The position numbers and the translations under genes are program-made. A stretch of DNA of 64,000 nt. It comes from Halomonas chromatireducens. GTDB lineage: Bacteria > Pseudomonadota > Gammaproteobacteria > Pseudomonadales > Halomonadaceae. Shown in pieces: positions 19,269-29,181 of the stretch; position 1 is the first letter of the stretch, and each line of letters starts with the position of its first letter. The stretch is taken from NCBI RefSeq assembly GCF_001545155.1, contig NZ_CP014226.1, forward strand, positions 3,609,306-3,673,305, in the 5' to 3' direction. The notes beneath the pieces were generated by a model, which saw only the letters and a list, made by a program, of their open reading frames with translations, was not told the origin of the DNA and did not search any database.

Positions 19269-20672
19269 ATGTTCAAAGGATTTACCCGCTTTCTGCAGAG
19301 CCCTGGCGAACATCTCAGGTCACTCTTCGGCCCCGATGATGCCGCCGCCGCTGAACTAGCCGGCCCGCGGATCATTCCCCGTAACGAGCACCCCGTATCG
19401 CGCCAGCACTTGAGTGAGTCGGCGCTCAAGGTACTCTATCGCCTGCACAATGCAGGATATGAGGCCTATCTGGTTGGCGGCTGCATTCGTGACTCATTCC
19501 TGGGCCGAATGCCCAAGGATTTCGACGTCGCCACCGATGCCACGCCGGAGCAGGTACGCGAGCTGTTTCGCAACTCGCGGATCATCGGTCGACGCTTTCG
19601 CATCGTGCATGTGCGCTTCGGTCGCGAAGTCATTGAGGTCACTACCTTTCGTGGCAGACCCAACGACGACCATGGCGACCACATCGCCCAGCAGTCCGAG
19701 CAAGGCCTGCTGCTGCGTGACAATGTCTGGGGCAATATCCAGGAAGATGCCGTGCGCCGCGATTTCACCATCAATGCGCTCTACTACAGCATCGCCGACT
19801 TCTCGATTCATGATTTCGCCAACGGCGCTCGCGACATCGAGTCCCGCACCCTGCGCATGATCGGCGACCCGACGACACGCTACCGCGAAGACCCCGTGCG
19901 CATGCTGCGCGCCATCCGCTTCGCCGCCAAGCTCGACTTCCAAATTGCGCCTGGCTCCGAGGCGCCGATCCATGAGCAGGCCCATCTGCTGCTGCAGATC
20001 CCGCCCGCACGGCTGTTCGACGAGATACTCAAGCTGTTCATGGCCGGCCATGGTGTCGAAACCTTCCGCATGCTGCGCCACTATGGCCTGTTTCCCATGC
20101 TCTTCCCCGAAACGGAAGAAGCCATGGCCACGCTGCCCTGGACCGAAGGCCTGATCGAGGCGGCCCTGGCCAGCACCGACAAGCGTATCCGTGAGGAGCG
20201 TCCGGTAACGCCGGCCTTCCTGTTCGCAGCACTGCTGTGGGGGCCCGTACAGCTCCGCCAGGCGACGCTGGAGGAAGATGGGATGCCGCCCATCCCCGCA
20301 CTTCAGCTGGCGTCTCAGCAGGTGCTCTCGCGCCAGCTGAAGCACATCTCGATCCCCAAGCGCTTCAGCATGCCGATGCGCGACATCTGGGACCTACAGC
20401 AGCGACTACCCCTGCGTCGCGGCAAACGCGCACTGCAGACCCGGGAACATCCGCGCTTTCGCGCCGCCTACGACTTCCTGCTGCTGCGGGAAGAGGCTGG
20501 CGAGGTCGAACCCGGACTTGGCGACTGGTGGACCGCCTTTCAGGAAGGCGACGAACACGAGCAGATGCGCCTGCTGGAGAAAGCCGGCGCCAACGCCACG
20601 CCCGGTGATCGCCCCAAGCGCCGCCGGCCCCGCAAGCGCCGCCGACGCAGTGCGCCCCCCGATAACCCGTGA
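19269..20672 (+). CDS. pcnB: Poly(A) polymerase I
   Basis: Adds poly(A) tails to RNA 3' ends, which promotes decay. The 467-residue class II nucleotidyltransferase has the GG/DFD catalytic region LVGGCIRD (68-75) and DFDVATDA (84-91), the RRDFTINALYY motif, RFAAKLDF, and a basic C-terminal tail rich in RKRRRR as in PcnB rather than tRNA nucleotidyltransferase. The ATG giving MFKGFTRFLQ is preferred; upstream in-frame codons run into the sRNA terminator. Its Shine-Dalgarno is weak. It overlaps folK by four bases. Confidence 0.94.
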   Translation: MFKGFTRFLQSPGEHLRSLFGPDDAAAAELAGPRIIPRNEHPVSRQHLSESALKVLYRLHNAGYEAYLVGGCIRDSFLGRMPKDFDVATDATPEQVRELFRNSRIIGRRFRIVHVRFGREVIEVTTFRGRPNDDHGDHIAQQSEQGLLLRDNVWGNIQEDAVRRDFTINALYYSIADFSIHDFANGARDIESRTLRMIGDPTTRYREDPVRMLRAIRFAAKLDFQIAPGSEAPIHEQAHLLLQIPPARLFDEILKLFMAGHGVETFRMLRHYGLFPMLFPETEEAMATLPWTEGLIEAALASTDKRIREERPVTPAFLFAALLWGPVQLRQATLEEDGMPPIPALQLASQQVLSRQLKHISIPKRFSMPMRDIWDLQQRLPLRRGKRALQTREHPRFRAAYDFLLLREEAGEVEPGLGDWWTAFQEGDEHEQMRLLEKAGANATPGDRPKRRRPRKRRRRSAPPDNP

Positions 20673-21172
20673 TCCCCCTGGTTGACGTCTATGTGGGGCT
20701 TGGCAGCAACCTCGACGAGCCCGCAACCCAGGTGACCCTGGCACTCGAGGCGCTCGGCGAGCTGCCGTTGACGCAGCGGGTAGGCGTGTCGAGCCTGTAT
20801 GCCAGCCGTCCCGTCGGGCCGCAGGACCAGCCCGACTTCATCAATGCCGTGGCCCATCTGGCGACGCGGCTCTCCCCACTGGCGCTGCTCGATCAACTGC
20901 AGGCACTGGAACAGCGCCATCGCCGCGTTCGCCAGCGCCACTGGGGTCCCCGCACCCTGGATCTGGACCTGCTATTGTTTGGGAAACAGGTCATCGCAAC
21001 ACCACGACTACAGGTGCCCCACCCAGAGATGAAGGCACGCGCCTTTGTCTTGGTCCCTCTCGCCGAGCTGGCGCCAACGCTGATCCTTCCCGGTGGCCAA
21101 AGTGTCACCGCGCTGGCCGAGCAGCAGAGATCACCGGACCTGATCAGAGTGTTACCTTATAACCCAGGATAA
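20669..21172 (+). CDS. folK: 2-amino-4-hydroxy-6-hydroxymethyldihydropteridine pyrophosphokinase
   Basis: Transfers pyrophosphate to 6-hydroxymethyl-dihydropterin in folate synthesis, feeding FolP (also in this window). The 167-residue protein has GLGSNL near the N-terminus, the RHWGPRTLDLDLLL signature with the metal-binding aspartates, and PHPEMKARAFVLVPL. The start is GTG overlapping the pcnB stop (GTGA). The last codons coincide with a GTGTTACC box shared with the CrcZ-like promoter. panB follows after 100 bp. Confidence 0.93.
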   Translation: MIPLVDVYVGLGSNLDEPATQVTLALEALGELPLTQRVGVSSLYASRPVGPQDQPDFINAVAHLATRLSPLALLDQLQALEQRHRRVRQRHWGPRTLDLDLLLFGKQVIATPRLQVPHPEMKARAFVLVPLAELAPTLILPGGQSVTALAEQQRSPDLIRVLPYNPG

Positions 21173-21210
21173 GTGTTACCTATCGACACCACGCCCGCAT
21201 TCTGGTAACA
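21149..21210. promoter_or_regulatory. Cluster of GTGTTACC/GGTAACA boxes before panB
   Basis: GTGTTACC occurs at 21149-21156 and 21173-21180 (24 bp apart), and GGTAACA at 21204-21210. The first copy extends to GTGTTACCTTANNACCCAG, shared with 18517-18535 upstream of the CrcZ-like RNA. This suggests a common regulator, plausibly CbrB. No convincing sigma-54 promoter follows. Confidence 0.45.
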
Positions 21211-21272
21211 ATCACGCGCAAGGGCAGCGCGGAGAACACCGCGCCGACCCGAGGACAACATGAGAGCACGCC

Positions 21273-22064
21273 ATGAAAACCGTCACCCTAAGCACGCTGA
21301 AGGCCCATAAGCGCGCAGGCGAAACCTTCAGTTGCCTGACGGCCTATGACGCCTCCTTTGCTCGGAGCGCGTCCGAGGCCGGCATCGAAGTGCTGCTGGT
21401 CGGTGATTCCCTGGGCATGGTCCTGCAAGGCCACGCCAGCACCCTCCCGGTCACCCTGGACGACATCTGCTACCACACCCGCTGCGTGGCCCGTGGCAAG
21501 GATCAAAGCCTGCTGATGGTCGACCTCCCTTTCATGAGCAACTCCAGCCAGGAGCGCCTGCTGCAGGACGCCGGTGCGCTGATGCGTGCCGGTGCCGAGC
21601 TGGTCAAGGTGGAAGGCGAGGCGTGGATGGCCGACGGCATTCGCGAGCTGACACGGCGGGGGGTGCCCGTCTGCGCCCACCTGGGCCTGACGCCGCAGAC
21701 CGTCTACCAGCTAGGCGGCTACAAGGTGCAGGGTCGCGATGCCGAGCGCGCCACCCAGATTCTCGAGGATGCACGCACCCTGGTGGCAGCCGGCGCCTCG
21801 GTAATACTGCTGGAGTGCGTGCCGGCCAGCCTCGGCCGCGCCATCACAGAGGCACTTGACGTGCCGGTGATCGGTATCGGCGCCGGCCCCGACACCGATG
21901 GCCAGATACTGGTGATGCATGACGTGCTGGGAGTGACCCACGGCCGCATGCCGCGTTTCGTCAAGAACTTCATGGCAGAGGCCGACGACATTCCAGGCGC
22001 CTTCCGCCGCTATCACGAGGACGTCAAGGCGCGCCGCTTCCCGGCCGAGGAACACAGTTTCTAG
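21273..22064 (+). CDS. panB: 3-methyl-2-oxobutanoate hydroxymethyltransferase
   Basis: First committed step of pantothenate synthesis: adds a hydroxymethyl group from methylene-THF to ketoisovalerate. The 263-residue TIM-barrel has LLVGDSLGMVLQGH (about 44-57) with the metal-binding aspartate, VKVEGE, and GIGAGPDTDGQILV. It stands at the head of panB-panC-panD; THF need links it loosely to folK upstream. The ATG is preceded by a weak Shine-Dalgarno (GAGAGCAC). Confidence 0.96.
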   Translation: MKTVTLSTLKAHKRAGETFSCLTAYDASFARSASEAGIEVLLVGDSLGMVLQGHASTLPVTLDDICYHTRCVARGKDQSLLMVDLPFMSNSSQERLLQDAGALMRAGAELVKVEGEAWMADGIRELTRRGVPVCAHLGLTPQTVYQLGGYKVQGRDAERATQILEDARTLVAAGASVILLECVPASLGRAITEALDVPVIGIGAGPDTDGQILVMHDVLGVTHGRMPRFVKNFMAEADDIPGAFRRYHEDVKARRFPAEEHSF

Positions 22065-22072
22065 GATATGTT

Positions 22073-22102
22073 CGAAAAGGCGGCGAGCGAAGGCACTTTT
22101 CG
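22073..22102. repeat. Inverted repeat between panB and panC
   Basis: CGAAAAG (22073-22079) and CTTTTCG (22096-22102) are a perfect 7-bp inverted pair 9 bp after the panB stop, with a purine-rich spacer. There is no clear U-run. It may be a decayed REP-like element or a weak intra-operon attenuator. Confidence 0.3.
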
Positions 22103-22141
22103 TGCAAGGCCTGGCTCCCTCGTGACACCCTGGAGTTCTAG

Positions 22142-22990
22142 ATGCGTACCCTGAGAGACATCCCTGAGCTGCGAGAGACCCTCGGTGCGTACCGCCGCCG
22201 CGGCCAGCGTATCGCCCTGGTGCCGACCATGGGCAACCTGCACGCCGGTCATCTCGCCCTGGTGGAGGCAGCGCGCCGCCATGGCGACGTGGTGGTGGCG
22301 ACCATCTTCGTCAACCCGCTCCAGTTCGGCCCCAATGAGGATCTGGACGCCTACCCACGCACCATGGTCGATGACCAGGCCAAGCTCGAAGAGGCAGGCT
22401 GTGACCTGCTGTTTGCCCCTGATACGGCCATGCTCTATCCCCGCGGCATGGACGAACAGACTCGTGTCTGCGTGCCTGCCGTCAGCGAGGGGCTCTGTGG
22501 TGGCGCAAGACCCGGCCACTTCGACGGCGTATCTACCGTGGTGAGCATTCTGTTCAACCTGGTGCAGCCCGACACGGCCTGCTTCGGTGAAAAGGATTAC
22601 CAGCAGCTGGCGGTGATTCGCAAGCTGGTGGAAGACCTCCACTTCCCCGTCGAGATCGTCGGCGTACCCATCGTACGGGCCGAGGATGGCCTGGCGCTCT
22701 CCTCGCGCAACGGCTACCTGGCCCCCGACCAGCGCGCCATCGCTCCCCTGCTGTACCAGACGCTCTGCGAGTTGCGCGACGCCCTCGAGGCCGGCGAGCC
22801 AGTCACCGCCAGCCTGGGAGCAGGCCTGGCAAGGCTACGGGAAAATGGCTTCGAGCCAGACTACCTGGAGCTGCGTGGCCTCGACCTGGCACCGGTCGAC
22901 GAGTCCACCCGTGATGCCGTGCTCCTCGCCGCCGCCCGCCTGGGGCCAACCCGCCTGATCGACAACCTGACCCTGACCCTGCCGCGCTGA
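22142..22990 (+). CDS. panC: Pantothenate synthetase
   Basis: Condenses pantoate and beta-alanine using ATP. The 282-residue protein has the nucleotidyl-transferase HxGH-type motif in [14 protein letters not shown] (about 29-42), FVNPLQF, the GEKDYQQL segment and ALSSRNGYL (KMSKS-like region). It lies 77 bp after panB and 52 bp before panD, so the three form one operon supplying coenzyme A precursors. Confidence 0.96.
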   Translation: MRTLRDIPELRETLGAYRRRGQRIALVPTMGNLHAGHLALVEAARRHGDVVVATIFVNPLQFGPNEDLDAYPRTMVDDQAKLEEAGCDLLFAPDTAMLYPRGMDEQTRVCVPAVSEGLCGGARPGHFDGVSTVVSILFNLVQPDTACFGEKDYQQLAVIRKLVEDLHFPVEIVGVPIVRAEDGLALSSRNGYLAPDQRAIAPLLYQTLCELRDALEAGEPVTASLGAGLARLRENGFEPDYLELRGLDLAPVDESTRDAVLLAAARLGPTRLIDNLTLTLPR

Positions 22991-23042
22991 CGCGGCATTC
23001 AATGTGCACCCTGTGCATCGTATTCCGGAGGAAGCTGCTCCC

Positions 23043-23423
23043 ATGTACACCATCATGCTCAAGGCCAAGCTCCACATGGCCCGCGTTACCCATGCCGTAC
23101 TCAACTATGAGGGCTCCTGTGCCATCGACGGTGACCTGCTGGACCTCTCCGGCATCCGCGAAAACGAGCAGATCCAGATCTATAACGTCGAGAACGGCCT
23201 GCGCTTCACTACCTACGCCATCCGCGCCGAAGAGGGCTCTCAGGTCATCTCCATCAATGGCGCCGCCGCCCACCTGGCCGGCCCCGGCGACCGGGTGATC
23301 ATCTGCAGCTACGCCCACTACAGCGATGCCGAGCTGGACAATCATCAGCCGGCACTGGTCTATCTGAAGGAAGGTAACGACATCAGCCACACCAGCAACG
23401 CCATCCCCGTTCAGCTCGCTTGA
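23043..23423 (+). CDS. panD: Aspartate 1-decarboxylase
   Basis: Makes beta-alanine from aspartate for PanC. The 126-residue proenzyme carries the self-cleavage site Gly24-Ser25 (YEGSC), which yields the pyruvoyl cofactor, plus catalytic-site residues K9, R54-type LRF and Y58 region. The ATG is chosen because GGAGGAA lies upstream and the length equals E. coli PanD. It completes the panB-panC-panD cluster, which is often split in other species. Confidence 0.95.
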   Translation: MYTIMLKAKLHMARVTHAVLNYEGSCAIDGDLLDLSGIRENEQIQIYNVENGLRFTTYAIRAEEGSQVISINGAAAHLAGPGDRVIICSYAHYSDAELDNHQPALVYLKEGNDISHTSNAIPVQLA

Positions 23424-23594
23424 CGAGTAGCCGCACCCTCCGCGGGCTGTTCGCCGGCCACGATGCCATGGGCTGCGGCATGGCCCGGGGACGCTGACTG
23501 ACGAATTTCACCCCATTGGGGCATTGCCGCAGCGCACAAGCGTCGCCTATGCTGACAGGGCTACCGTCTGCGACCGATTTCAGGAGTGTTTCTT

Positions 23595-24770
<1,176 letters not shown>

Positions 24771-24782
24771 AGGCACCGCTCG

Positions 24783-24851
24783 GGACAGGCCTCAGCGGAG
24801 GTCTTTTGCCAGGGAAGGCAAAAGTAGCGCCCAGGGAAGGGTTTACAGCGC
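24783..24851 (+). repeat. Two-hairpin 3'-UTR element, copy A
   Basis: Begins GGACAGGCC and contains hairpin 1, TTTTGCC (24804-24810)-AGGGAA-GGCAAAA (24817-24823), then hairpin 2, CCC-AGGGAA-GGG (24830-24841), ending TTTACAGCGC. A second copy lies at 46678-46610 on the minus strand. Both follow a stop codon in sense orientation. The exposed AGGGA loops resemble CsrA/RsmA targets. Weak U-run after the first GGCCTC/GAGGTC pair (CTTTT) could also terminate transcription. Confidence 0.65.
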
Positions 24852-24905
24852 CTCCGTGATGGTCCGACACTTGGGGCCTGTCGCCGGATCAGCCGCGATG
24901 CTAAA

Positions 24906-24942
24906 AAAACCGCCCCCATGGCCAGGCCATGGGGGCGGTTTT
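24906..24942. terminator. Bidirectional terminator between the thiolase gene and pnp
   Basis: A long perfect palindrome, AAAACCGCCCCCATGGCC facing GGCCATGGGGGCGGTTTT, with A- and T-runs on both sides. It serves the thiolase transcript on the plus strand and pnp on the minus strand. Confidence 0.9.
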
Positions 24943-24961
24943 CGTTGGAGCCCTGGCTGTC

Positions 24962-27094
24962 TTAGACGACAGGTTCGGCTTCCGCCGCTTCGAAGGCGGC
25001 CTTCTCTTCCGGAGTGATCTCCTTGATCGAGAGCTTCACCCGGTTGCGATTGTCGATATCGAGCACCTTGACGATGACTTCGTCGCCCTCATTGAGGAAG
25101 TCGCGCACGTCGTTGACCCGCTCGGGCACGATCTGCGAGATATGCACCAGCCCGTCGGTTCCCGGCATGATGTTGATGAAGGCGCCAAAGTCGGCAATGC
25201 GTACCACCTTGCCGCGGTAGAGCTTGCCGATTTCTGCCTCGGCGGTGATCGCCAGCACGGTATCGATGGCCTTCTTGGCCGCCGCCTTGTCCTCGGCGTA
25301 GATACGCACGGTGCCGTCGTCGTCGAGATCGATGGAGGCGCCGGTGTCTTCGCAGATCTTGCGAATGGTGGCGCCGCCCTTGCCGATGACGTCGCGGATC
25401 TTGTCCGGGTCGATCTTGATGGTTGCCATGGAGGGGGCGTTTTCGGACACCTCCGCACGACTCTGGGCGATCACGTCGTTCATCTGCTGGAGGATATGCA
25501 GGCGAGCCTCATTGGCCTGCTGAAGGGCAACCTCCATGATCTCCTCGTTGATCCCCTCGATCTTGATATCCATCTGCAGCGCAGTCACACCAGCAGACGA
25601 ACCAGCCACCTTGAAGTCCATATCGCCCAGGTGATCCTCGTCGCCCAGGATATCGGTCAATACGGCGAAGCCGTCGGCATCCTTGACCAGGCCCATGGCG
25701 ATACCCGCCACCGGTGCCTTCATCGGCACGCCGGCGTCCATCAGTGCCAGCGAGGAGCCGCACACGGATGCCATTGAGCTCGAGCCGTTGGACTCGGTGA
25801 TCTCCGATACCACACGGATGGTGTAGGGGAAGTCCTCGGACGTGGGCAGCATGGCCTCGATGCTGCGACGGGCCAGGCGGCCGTGGCCAATTTCGCGACG
25901 CTTGGGTCCACCCATGAAGCCAGCTTCACCCACGCAATAGGGAGGGAAGTTGTAGTGCAGCATGAAGCGGTCCTTGCGCTCACCCTCCAGCGACTCGATC
26001 AGCTGAGCATCGCGCAGGGTACCCAGGGTGGCGATGACGATGGCCTGGGTCTCGCCGCGGGTGAAGATCGACGAGCCATGGGTCTTGGGCAGGCTACCCA
26101 CTTCGATATTCAAAGGCCGCACTGTCTTCTGGTCACGGCCATCGATACGCGGCTCGCCCTTGACGACGCGGGAGCGAACCACACGCTTCTCCAGCGCGGC
26201 GAAGGCGCCCTTGACCTCATCGGCATCGAACTTGCCTTCCTCTTCACCGGCGAGCTGCTCGACGGCCTCGGCCTTGAGTGCTGACAGGGCGTCCTGCCGG
26301 GCCATCTTGTCGGTGACACGATAGGCCTCGCCCACCTTGGCCTCGAAGCCCTGGGCAATGGCGTCCTTGAGGGGCGTGTTCTCGGCGGGCGGCTGCCAGT
26401 CCCACTTCGGCTTGCCGGCCTCGGCGGTCAGCTCCTTGATGGCCTCGATGGCGACCTGCATCTCCTGGTGGCCATAGAGCACGGCGCCCAGCATTTCGTC
26501 CTCGAGCAGCTCCTTGGCCTCGGACTCCACCATCAGCACCGCTTTCTCGGTACCGGCAACGACCATGTTCAGCTCGGAGTTGGCAAGCTCTTCCACGGTG
26601 GGGTTGAGGAAGTAGCCCTTCTCCTCGTCGAAGCCCACCCGCGCGGCACCCAGGGGGCCGTTGAACGGCACGCCGGCGATGCACAGCGCCGCGGAGGTGC
26701 CGAGCATGGCGGCGATGTCCGGGTCATGGTTGCGGTCGGTAGAGAGGACGGTACAGATCACCTGCACCTCGTTCATGAACCCCTTGGGGAACAGCGGGCG
26801 AACCGGGCGATCGATCAGGCGAGACGTGAGGGTCTCCTTCTCTGTAGGCCGCCCCTCGCGCTTGAAGAAGCCGCCGGGGATCTTGCCGACCGCGTAGGTT
26901 TTTTCCTGATAGAACACCGCCAGGGGGAAGAAGTCCTGCCCTGGCTTGAGCTCTTTCTTGGCGACGACGGTGCACAGCACCACGGTATCGTCCATGGTGA
27001 CCAACACGGCACCGCTGGCCTGGCGGGCGATGCGCCCGGTTTCCAGGGTGACGGTGCTGCGACCGTACTGAAATGTTTTCTTGACCGGATTCAC
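24962..27094 (-). CDS. pnp: Polyribonucleotide nucleotidyltransferase (PNPase)
   Basis: 3'-5' phosphorolytic exoribonuclease, a degradosome component. The 710-residue protein has two RNase PH domains (about 10-220 and 320-550; FTRGETQ and the [16 protein letters not shown] region), an alpha-helical linker, a KH domain with the [11 protein letters not shown] signature (about 560-620) and an S1 domain (about 625-690). GTG is chosen as start because GAAGGAAG lies 5 bases upstream and it yields (M)[10 protein letters not shown], the normal N-terminus; an ATG five codons earlier overlaps that ribosome site. It follows rpsO, the standard order. Confidence 0.95.
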   Translation of the reverse strand: MNPVKKTFQYGRSTVTLETGRIARQASGAVLVTMDDTVVLCTVVAKKELKPGQDFFPLAVFYQEKTYAVGKIPGGFFKREGRPTEKETLTSRLIDRPVRPLFPKGFMNEVQVICTVLSTDRNHDPDIAAMLGTSAALCIAGVPFNGPLGAARVGFDEEKGYFLNPTVEELANSELNMVVAGTEKAVLMVESEAKELLEDEMLGAVLYGHQEMQVAIEAIKELTAEAGKPKWDWQPPAENTPLKDAIAQGFEAKVGEAYRVTDKMARQDALSALKAEAVEQLAGEEEGKFDADEVKGAFAALEKRVVRSRVVKGEPRIDGRDQKTVRPLNIEVGSLPKTHGSSIFTRGETQAIVIATLGTLRDAQLIESLEGERKDRFMLHYNFPPYCVGEAGFMGGPKRREIGHGRLARRSIEAMLPTSEDFPYTIRVVSEITESNGSSSMASVCGSSLALMDAGVPMKAPVAGIAMGLVKDADGFAVLTDILGDEDHLGDMDFKVAGSSAGVTALQMDIKIEGINEEIMEVALQQANEARLHILQQMNDVIAQSRAEVSENAPSMATIKIDPDKIRDVIGKGGATIRKICEDTGASIDLDDDGTVRIYAEDKAAAKKAIDTVLAITAEAEIGKLYRGKVVRIADFGAFINIMPGTDGLVHISQIVPERVNDVRDFLNEGDEVIVKVLDIDNRNRVKLSIKEITPEEKAAFEAAEAEPVV

Positions 27095-27228
27095 GGCGAC
27101 TTCCTTCAACGTTACTTTTCTGTGTTTGGGTCGTTTTGACTCGGCGACTATTTTAGGGGTTGACGCGCCTCAGGGCCACCGGTTAGCGACATTTCCACAA
27201 GGCAATCGCGTATCCGCCTCTCGGGGCT

Positions 27229-27267
27229 AAAAAAGCAAAACGGGTAGCCCCTGAGGGGCTACCCGTT
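27229..27267 (-). terminator. Rho-independent terminator downstream of rpsO
   Basis: On the minus strand AACGGGTAGCCCC, loop TCA, GGGGCTACCCGTT, then TTGCTTTTTT. It lies about 155 bp after the rpsO stop and before pnp, so pnp is reached only by read-through or from its own promoter. Confidence 0.88.
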
Positions 27268-27291
27268 CGAATGACCTGAAGAAAAGGAGGA

Positions 27292-27413
27292 TTTCGCGTT
27301 ACGAGCGACGAGAGGCTGGTTGCCGCCGGAGCGCAGGAACCGGAGTGTAGCTCGCTACATGAGGATTCCGAGTACCGCCGGCAACCAGGATATCGAGCGC
27401 AGTAGCGAAATAC
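27292..27413. repeat. Long imperfect inverted repeat between rpsO and its terminator
   Basis: The ends ATTTCGC (about 27293) and GCGAAAT (about 27410) are inverted, and inside them GGTTGCCG (27317 region) faces CGGCAACC (27388 region) with a further partly paired centre around GTAGC-TCG-CTAC. The whole 120-bp block can fold into one long hairpin, like a MITE or REP-type unit. It encodes no protein. In the rpsO mRNA it would form the 3' UTR. Confidence 0.5.
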
Positions 27414-27420
27414 CCTTTTC

Positions 27421-27690
27421 TTAGCGACGCAGGCCCAGACGCTGGATCAGTGCCTGATAACGCTCGAAGTCCTTGCGCTTCAGGTAGTCAAGCAGCTTGC
27501 GGCGCTGGTTGACCATGCGGATCAGGCCACGACGTGAGTGGTGATCCTGCTTGTTGGTCTTGAAGTGATCCTGCAGGCCGTCGATGTTGGCGCTGAGCAG
27601 GGCTACCTGCACTTCGGGGGAACCGGTATCGTTGTCACCACGACCAAATTCATTGACGATTTCGGCCTTCTTTTCGGCGGTAAGTGCCAT
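27421..27690 (-). CDS. rpsO: 30S ribosomal protein S15
   Basis: Binds 16S rRNA early in small-subunit assembly. The 89-residue product has the classic S15 signature ([37 protein letters not shown]). An AGAGAT-type site lies before the ATG. The 91-bp gap from truB holds two hairpins that could be the S15 autoregulatory leader. The downstream side holds a long inverted repeat and a terminator. Confidence 0.98.
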   Translation of the reverse strand: MALTAEKKAEIVNEFGRGDNDTGSPEVQVALLSANIDGLQDHFKTNKQDHHSRRGLIRMVNQRRKLLDYLKRKDFERYQALIQRLGLRR

Positions 27691-27730
27691 CTATCTCTCC
27701 AGTAAGCAATATGCCTGAGTAATGAATGTC

Positions 27731-27776
27731 GGAGACCACGCATATTTGCAGTCTCCACGCCTGCGCCCGAAGGCGC
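27731..27776 (-). promoter_or_regulatory. Structured rpsO leader, candidate S15 autoregulation site
   Basis: On the minus strand GCGCC-TTCG-GGCGC (27776-27763) is followed by GGAGAC (27756-27751) and GTCTCC (27736-27731), about 40 bp before the rpsO start codon. S15 represses its own mRNA in several bacteria through leader structures; the fold here is inferred, not matched to a known class. Confidence 0.4.
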
Positions 27777-27781
27777 TGGTC

Positions 27782-28708
27782 TCACACCGAGTCCGCCGGA
27801 GCGGTACTCAGCAGGCGGCGGGGGGCAATCTCCCCTGCCACCCTGACCACGCCGAGACCCAAGAAGATCCCGTCGTGATAGAGTCTTGTCGTCTCGCCTG
27901 GCGCCATGGCGCCGGGCGAAACAAAGGCCGACTGCCCATGCCGCAGCCGTGACACTGCCTCGGCATCCAGCTCGAGCGACGGCAGATGCGCAACAAGAAC
28001 ATCCACCGGCAAGAGTCTTGCCTCGAGCTCGGCCTGGCCTGGCTGCGCATCAAGCCCCTCGAAGGCAACCATCTCGCTGGCGTCGAAGGGCCCGGTCTTG
28101 AGCCGCCGCAGCGCAGTGATATGAGCGCCACACCCCAGAGCCCGCCCGATGTCTTCGGCCAGGGTGCGGATATAGGTGCCCTTGCTGCAGCGCACTTCCA
28201 GCGTGAAGGCATCGCCATCATGGGCCAGAAGGCGCGCATCATACACTGTCACGCGGCGGGCTGCACGCTCTACCGTCTTGCCCTCGCGGGCCAGCTCGTA
28301 GAGCTTGCGCCCCTGATGCTTGAGCGCCGAGTACATGGGCGGAACCTGCTCGATCTCGCCGCGGAACCGCGTCAGGACCGCTTCAATGTCCGCCTCCTTC
28401 AGCACCGGTACCGCCTGGCGCTCGACCACCTCGCCTTCGGCATCGCCGGTGTCGGTCACAACACCCAGTTGGATGCGAGTGCGGTAGACCTTGTCGGCCT
28501 CCAGCAGGTACGAGGAGAACTTGGTCGCCTCGCCAAAGCAGACCGGAAGCAATCCGGTGGCCATGGGGTCGAGCGTCCCGGTGTGACCTGCCTTCTGCGC
28601 CTGGAACAGGCGCCGGGCACGCTGCAGGGCATGGTTACTCGACGCTCCCTGGGGCTTGTCGAGCAGCAGCACCCCGTTCACCGGCAGACCGCGACGCCGA
28701 CGCGCCAT
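27782..28708 (-). CDS. truB: tRNA pseudouridine(55) synthase
   Basis: Converts U55 of tRNAs to pseudouridine. The 308-residue product has the catalytic aspartate in HTGTLDPMATGLLP (about 41-54), the KVYRT segment and the CSKGTYIRTLAEDIG motif, plus a C-terminal PUA-like region. The ATG shares one base with the rbfA stop (TGATG), so translation is coupled. Conserved position between rbfA and rpsO. Confidence 0.97.
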   Translation of the reverse strand: MARRRRGLPVNGVLLLDKPQGASSNHALQRARRLFQAQKAGHTGTLDPMATGLLPVCFGEATKFSSYLLEADKVYRTRIQLGVVTDTGDAEGEVVERQAVPVLKEADIEAVLTRFRGEIEQVPPMYSALKHQGRKLYELAREGKTVERAARRVTVYDARLLAHDGDAFTLEVRCSKGTYIRTLAEDIGRALGCGAHITALRRLKTGPFDASEMVAFEGLDAQPGQAELEARLLPVDVLVAHLPSLELDAEAVSRLRHGQSAFVSPGAMAPGETTRLYHDGIFLGLGVVRVAGEIAPRRLLSTAPADSV

Positions 28709-29163
28709 CAGTCCTTCTCGTCCTCGTTGCCGCTACGCGCCTGGCCGTCAGCGACGTCGCCGTCTTGATTGCCAGAAGCCTCGCCGTCCTCCGCCTCGTT
28801 ACGGGCACGATCCCGGGAGACCGCCTCGTCGATCAGCGACGACAGTCGCTGGCCACGCACCACGCTCTCATCGTAATGAAAGCGCAGCTCCGGCACGTGG
28901 CGAAGCTTGATCCGCCGGGCGACCTGGCTGCGCAGGAAGCCAGCAGCCTGCTTGAGCACCTTGAGGTTCTCCCGGATACGTTCGGGATCCTCTTCGCCCA
29001 GCAGGGTCACATGCACATCGGCGTAGCCGAGGTCACGACTGACCTCGACGCCGCTGACCGTGACCATCCCCAGGCGCGGGTCCTTGACCTCGCGCTGGAT
29101 CAGTACTGCCAGCTCCTTCTGCAGCTGGTCGCCGACACGGTCGGTACGCTTGAATTCGCGCAT
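28708..29163 (-). CDS. rbfA: 30S ribosome-binding factor RbfA
   Basis: Cold-shock associated factor that matures the 16S rRNA 5' end region of the 30S subunit. The 151-residue protein has a KH-type fold (RVGDQLQKELAVLI, then DVHVTLLG and LRHVPELRFHYDES) and an unusually acidic, low-complexity C-terminal tail after about residue 125 (EDGEASGNQDGDV). Shine-Dalgarno AAGGAG precedes the ATG. It lies 18 bp after infB. Confidence 0.96.
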   Translation of the reverse strand: MREFKRTDRVGDQLQKELAVLIQREVKDPRLGMVTVSGVEVSRDLGYADVHVTLLGEEDPERIRENLKVLKQAAGFLRSQVARRIKLRHVPELRFHYDESVVRGQRLSSLIDEAVSRDRARNEAEDGEASGNQDGDVADGQARSGNEDEKD

Positions 29164-29181
29164 GCTCGACTCCTTGGCCGG

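Noticed and set aside
21204..21217. GG-N10-GC spacing resembling a sigma-54 promoter before panB
   Set aside because: Apart from GG and GC it does not match TGGCAC-N5-TTGCA and it overlaps a GGTAACA half-site; spacing alone is expected by chance in GC-rich DNA.
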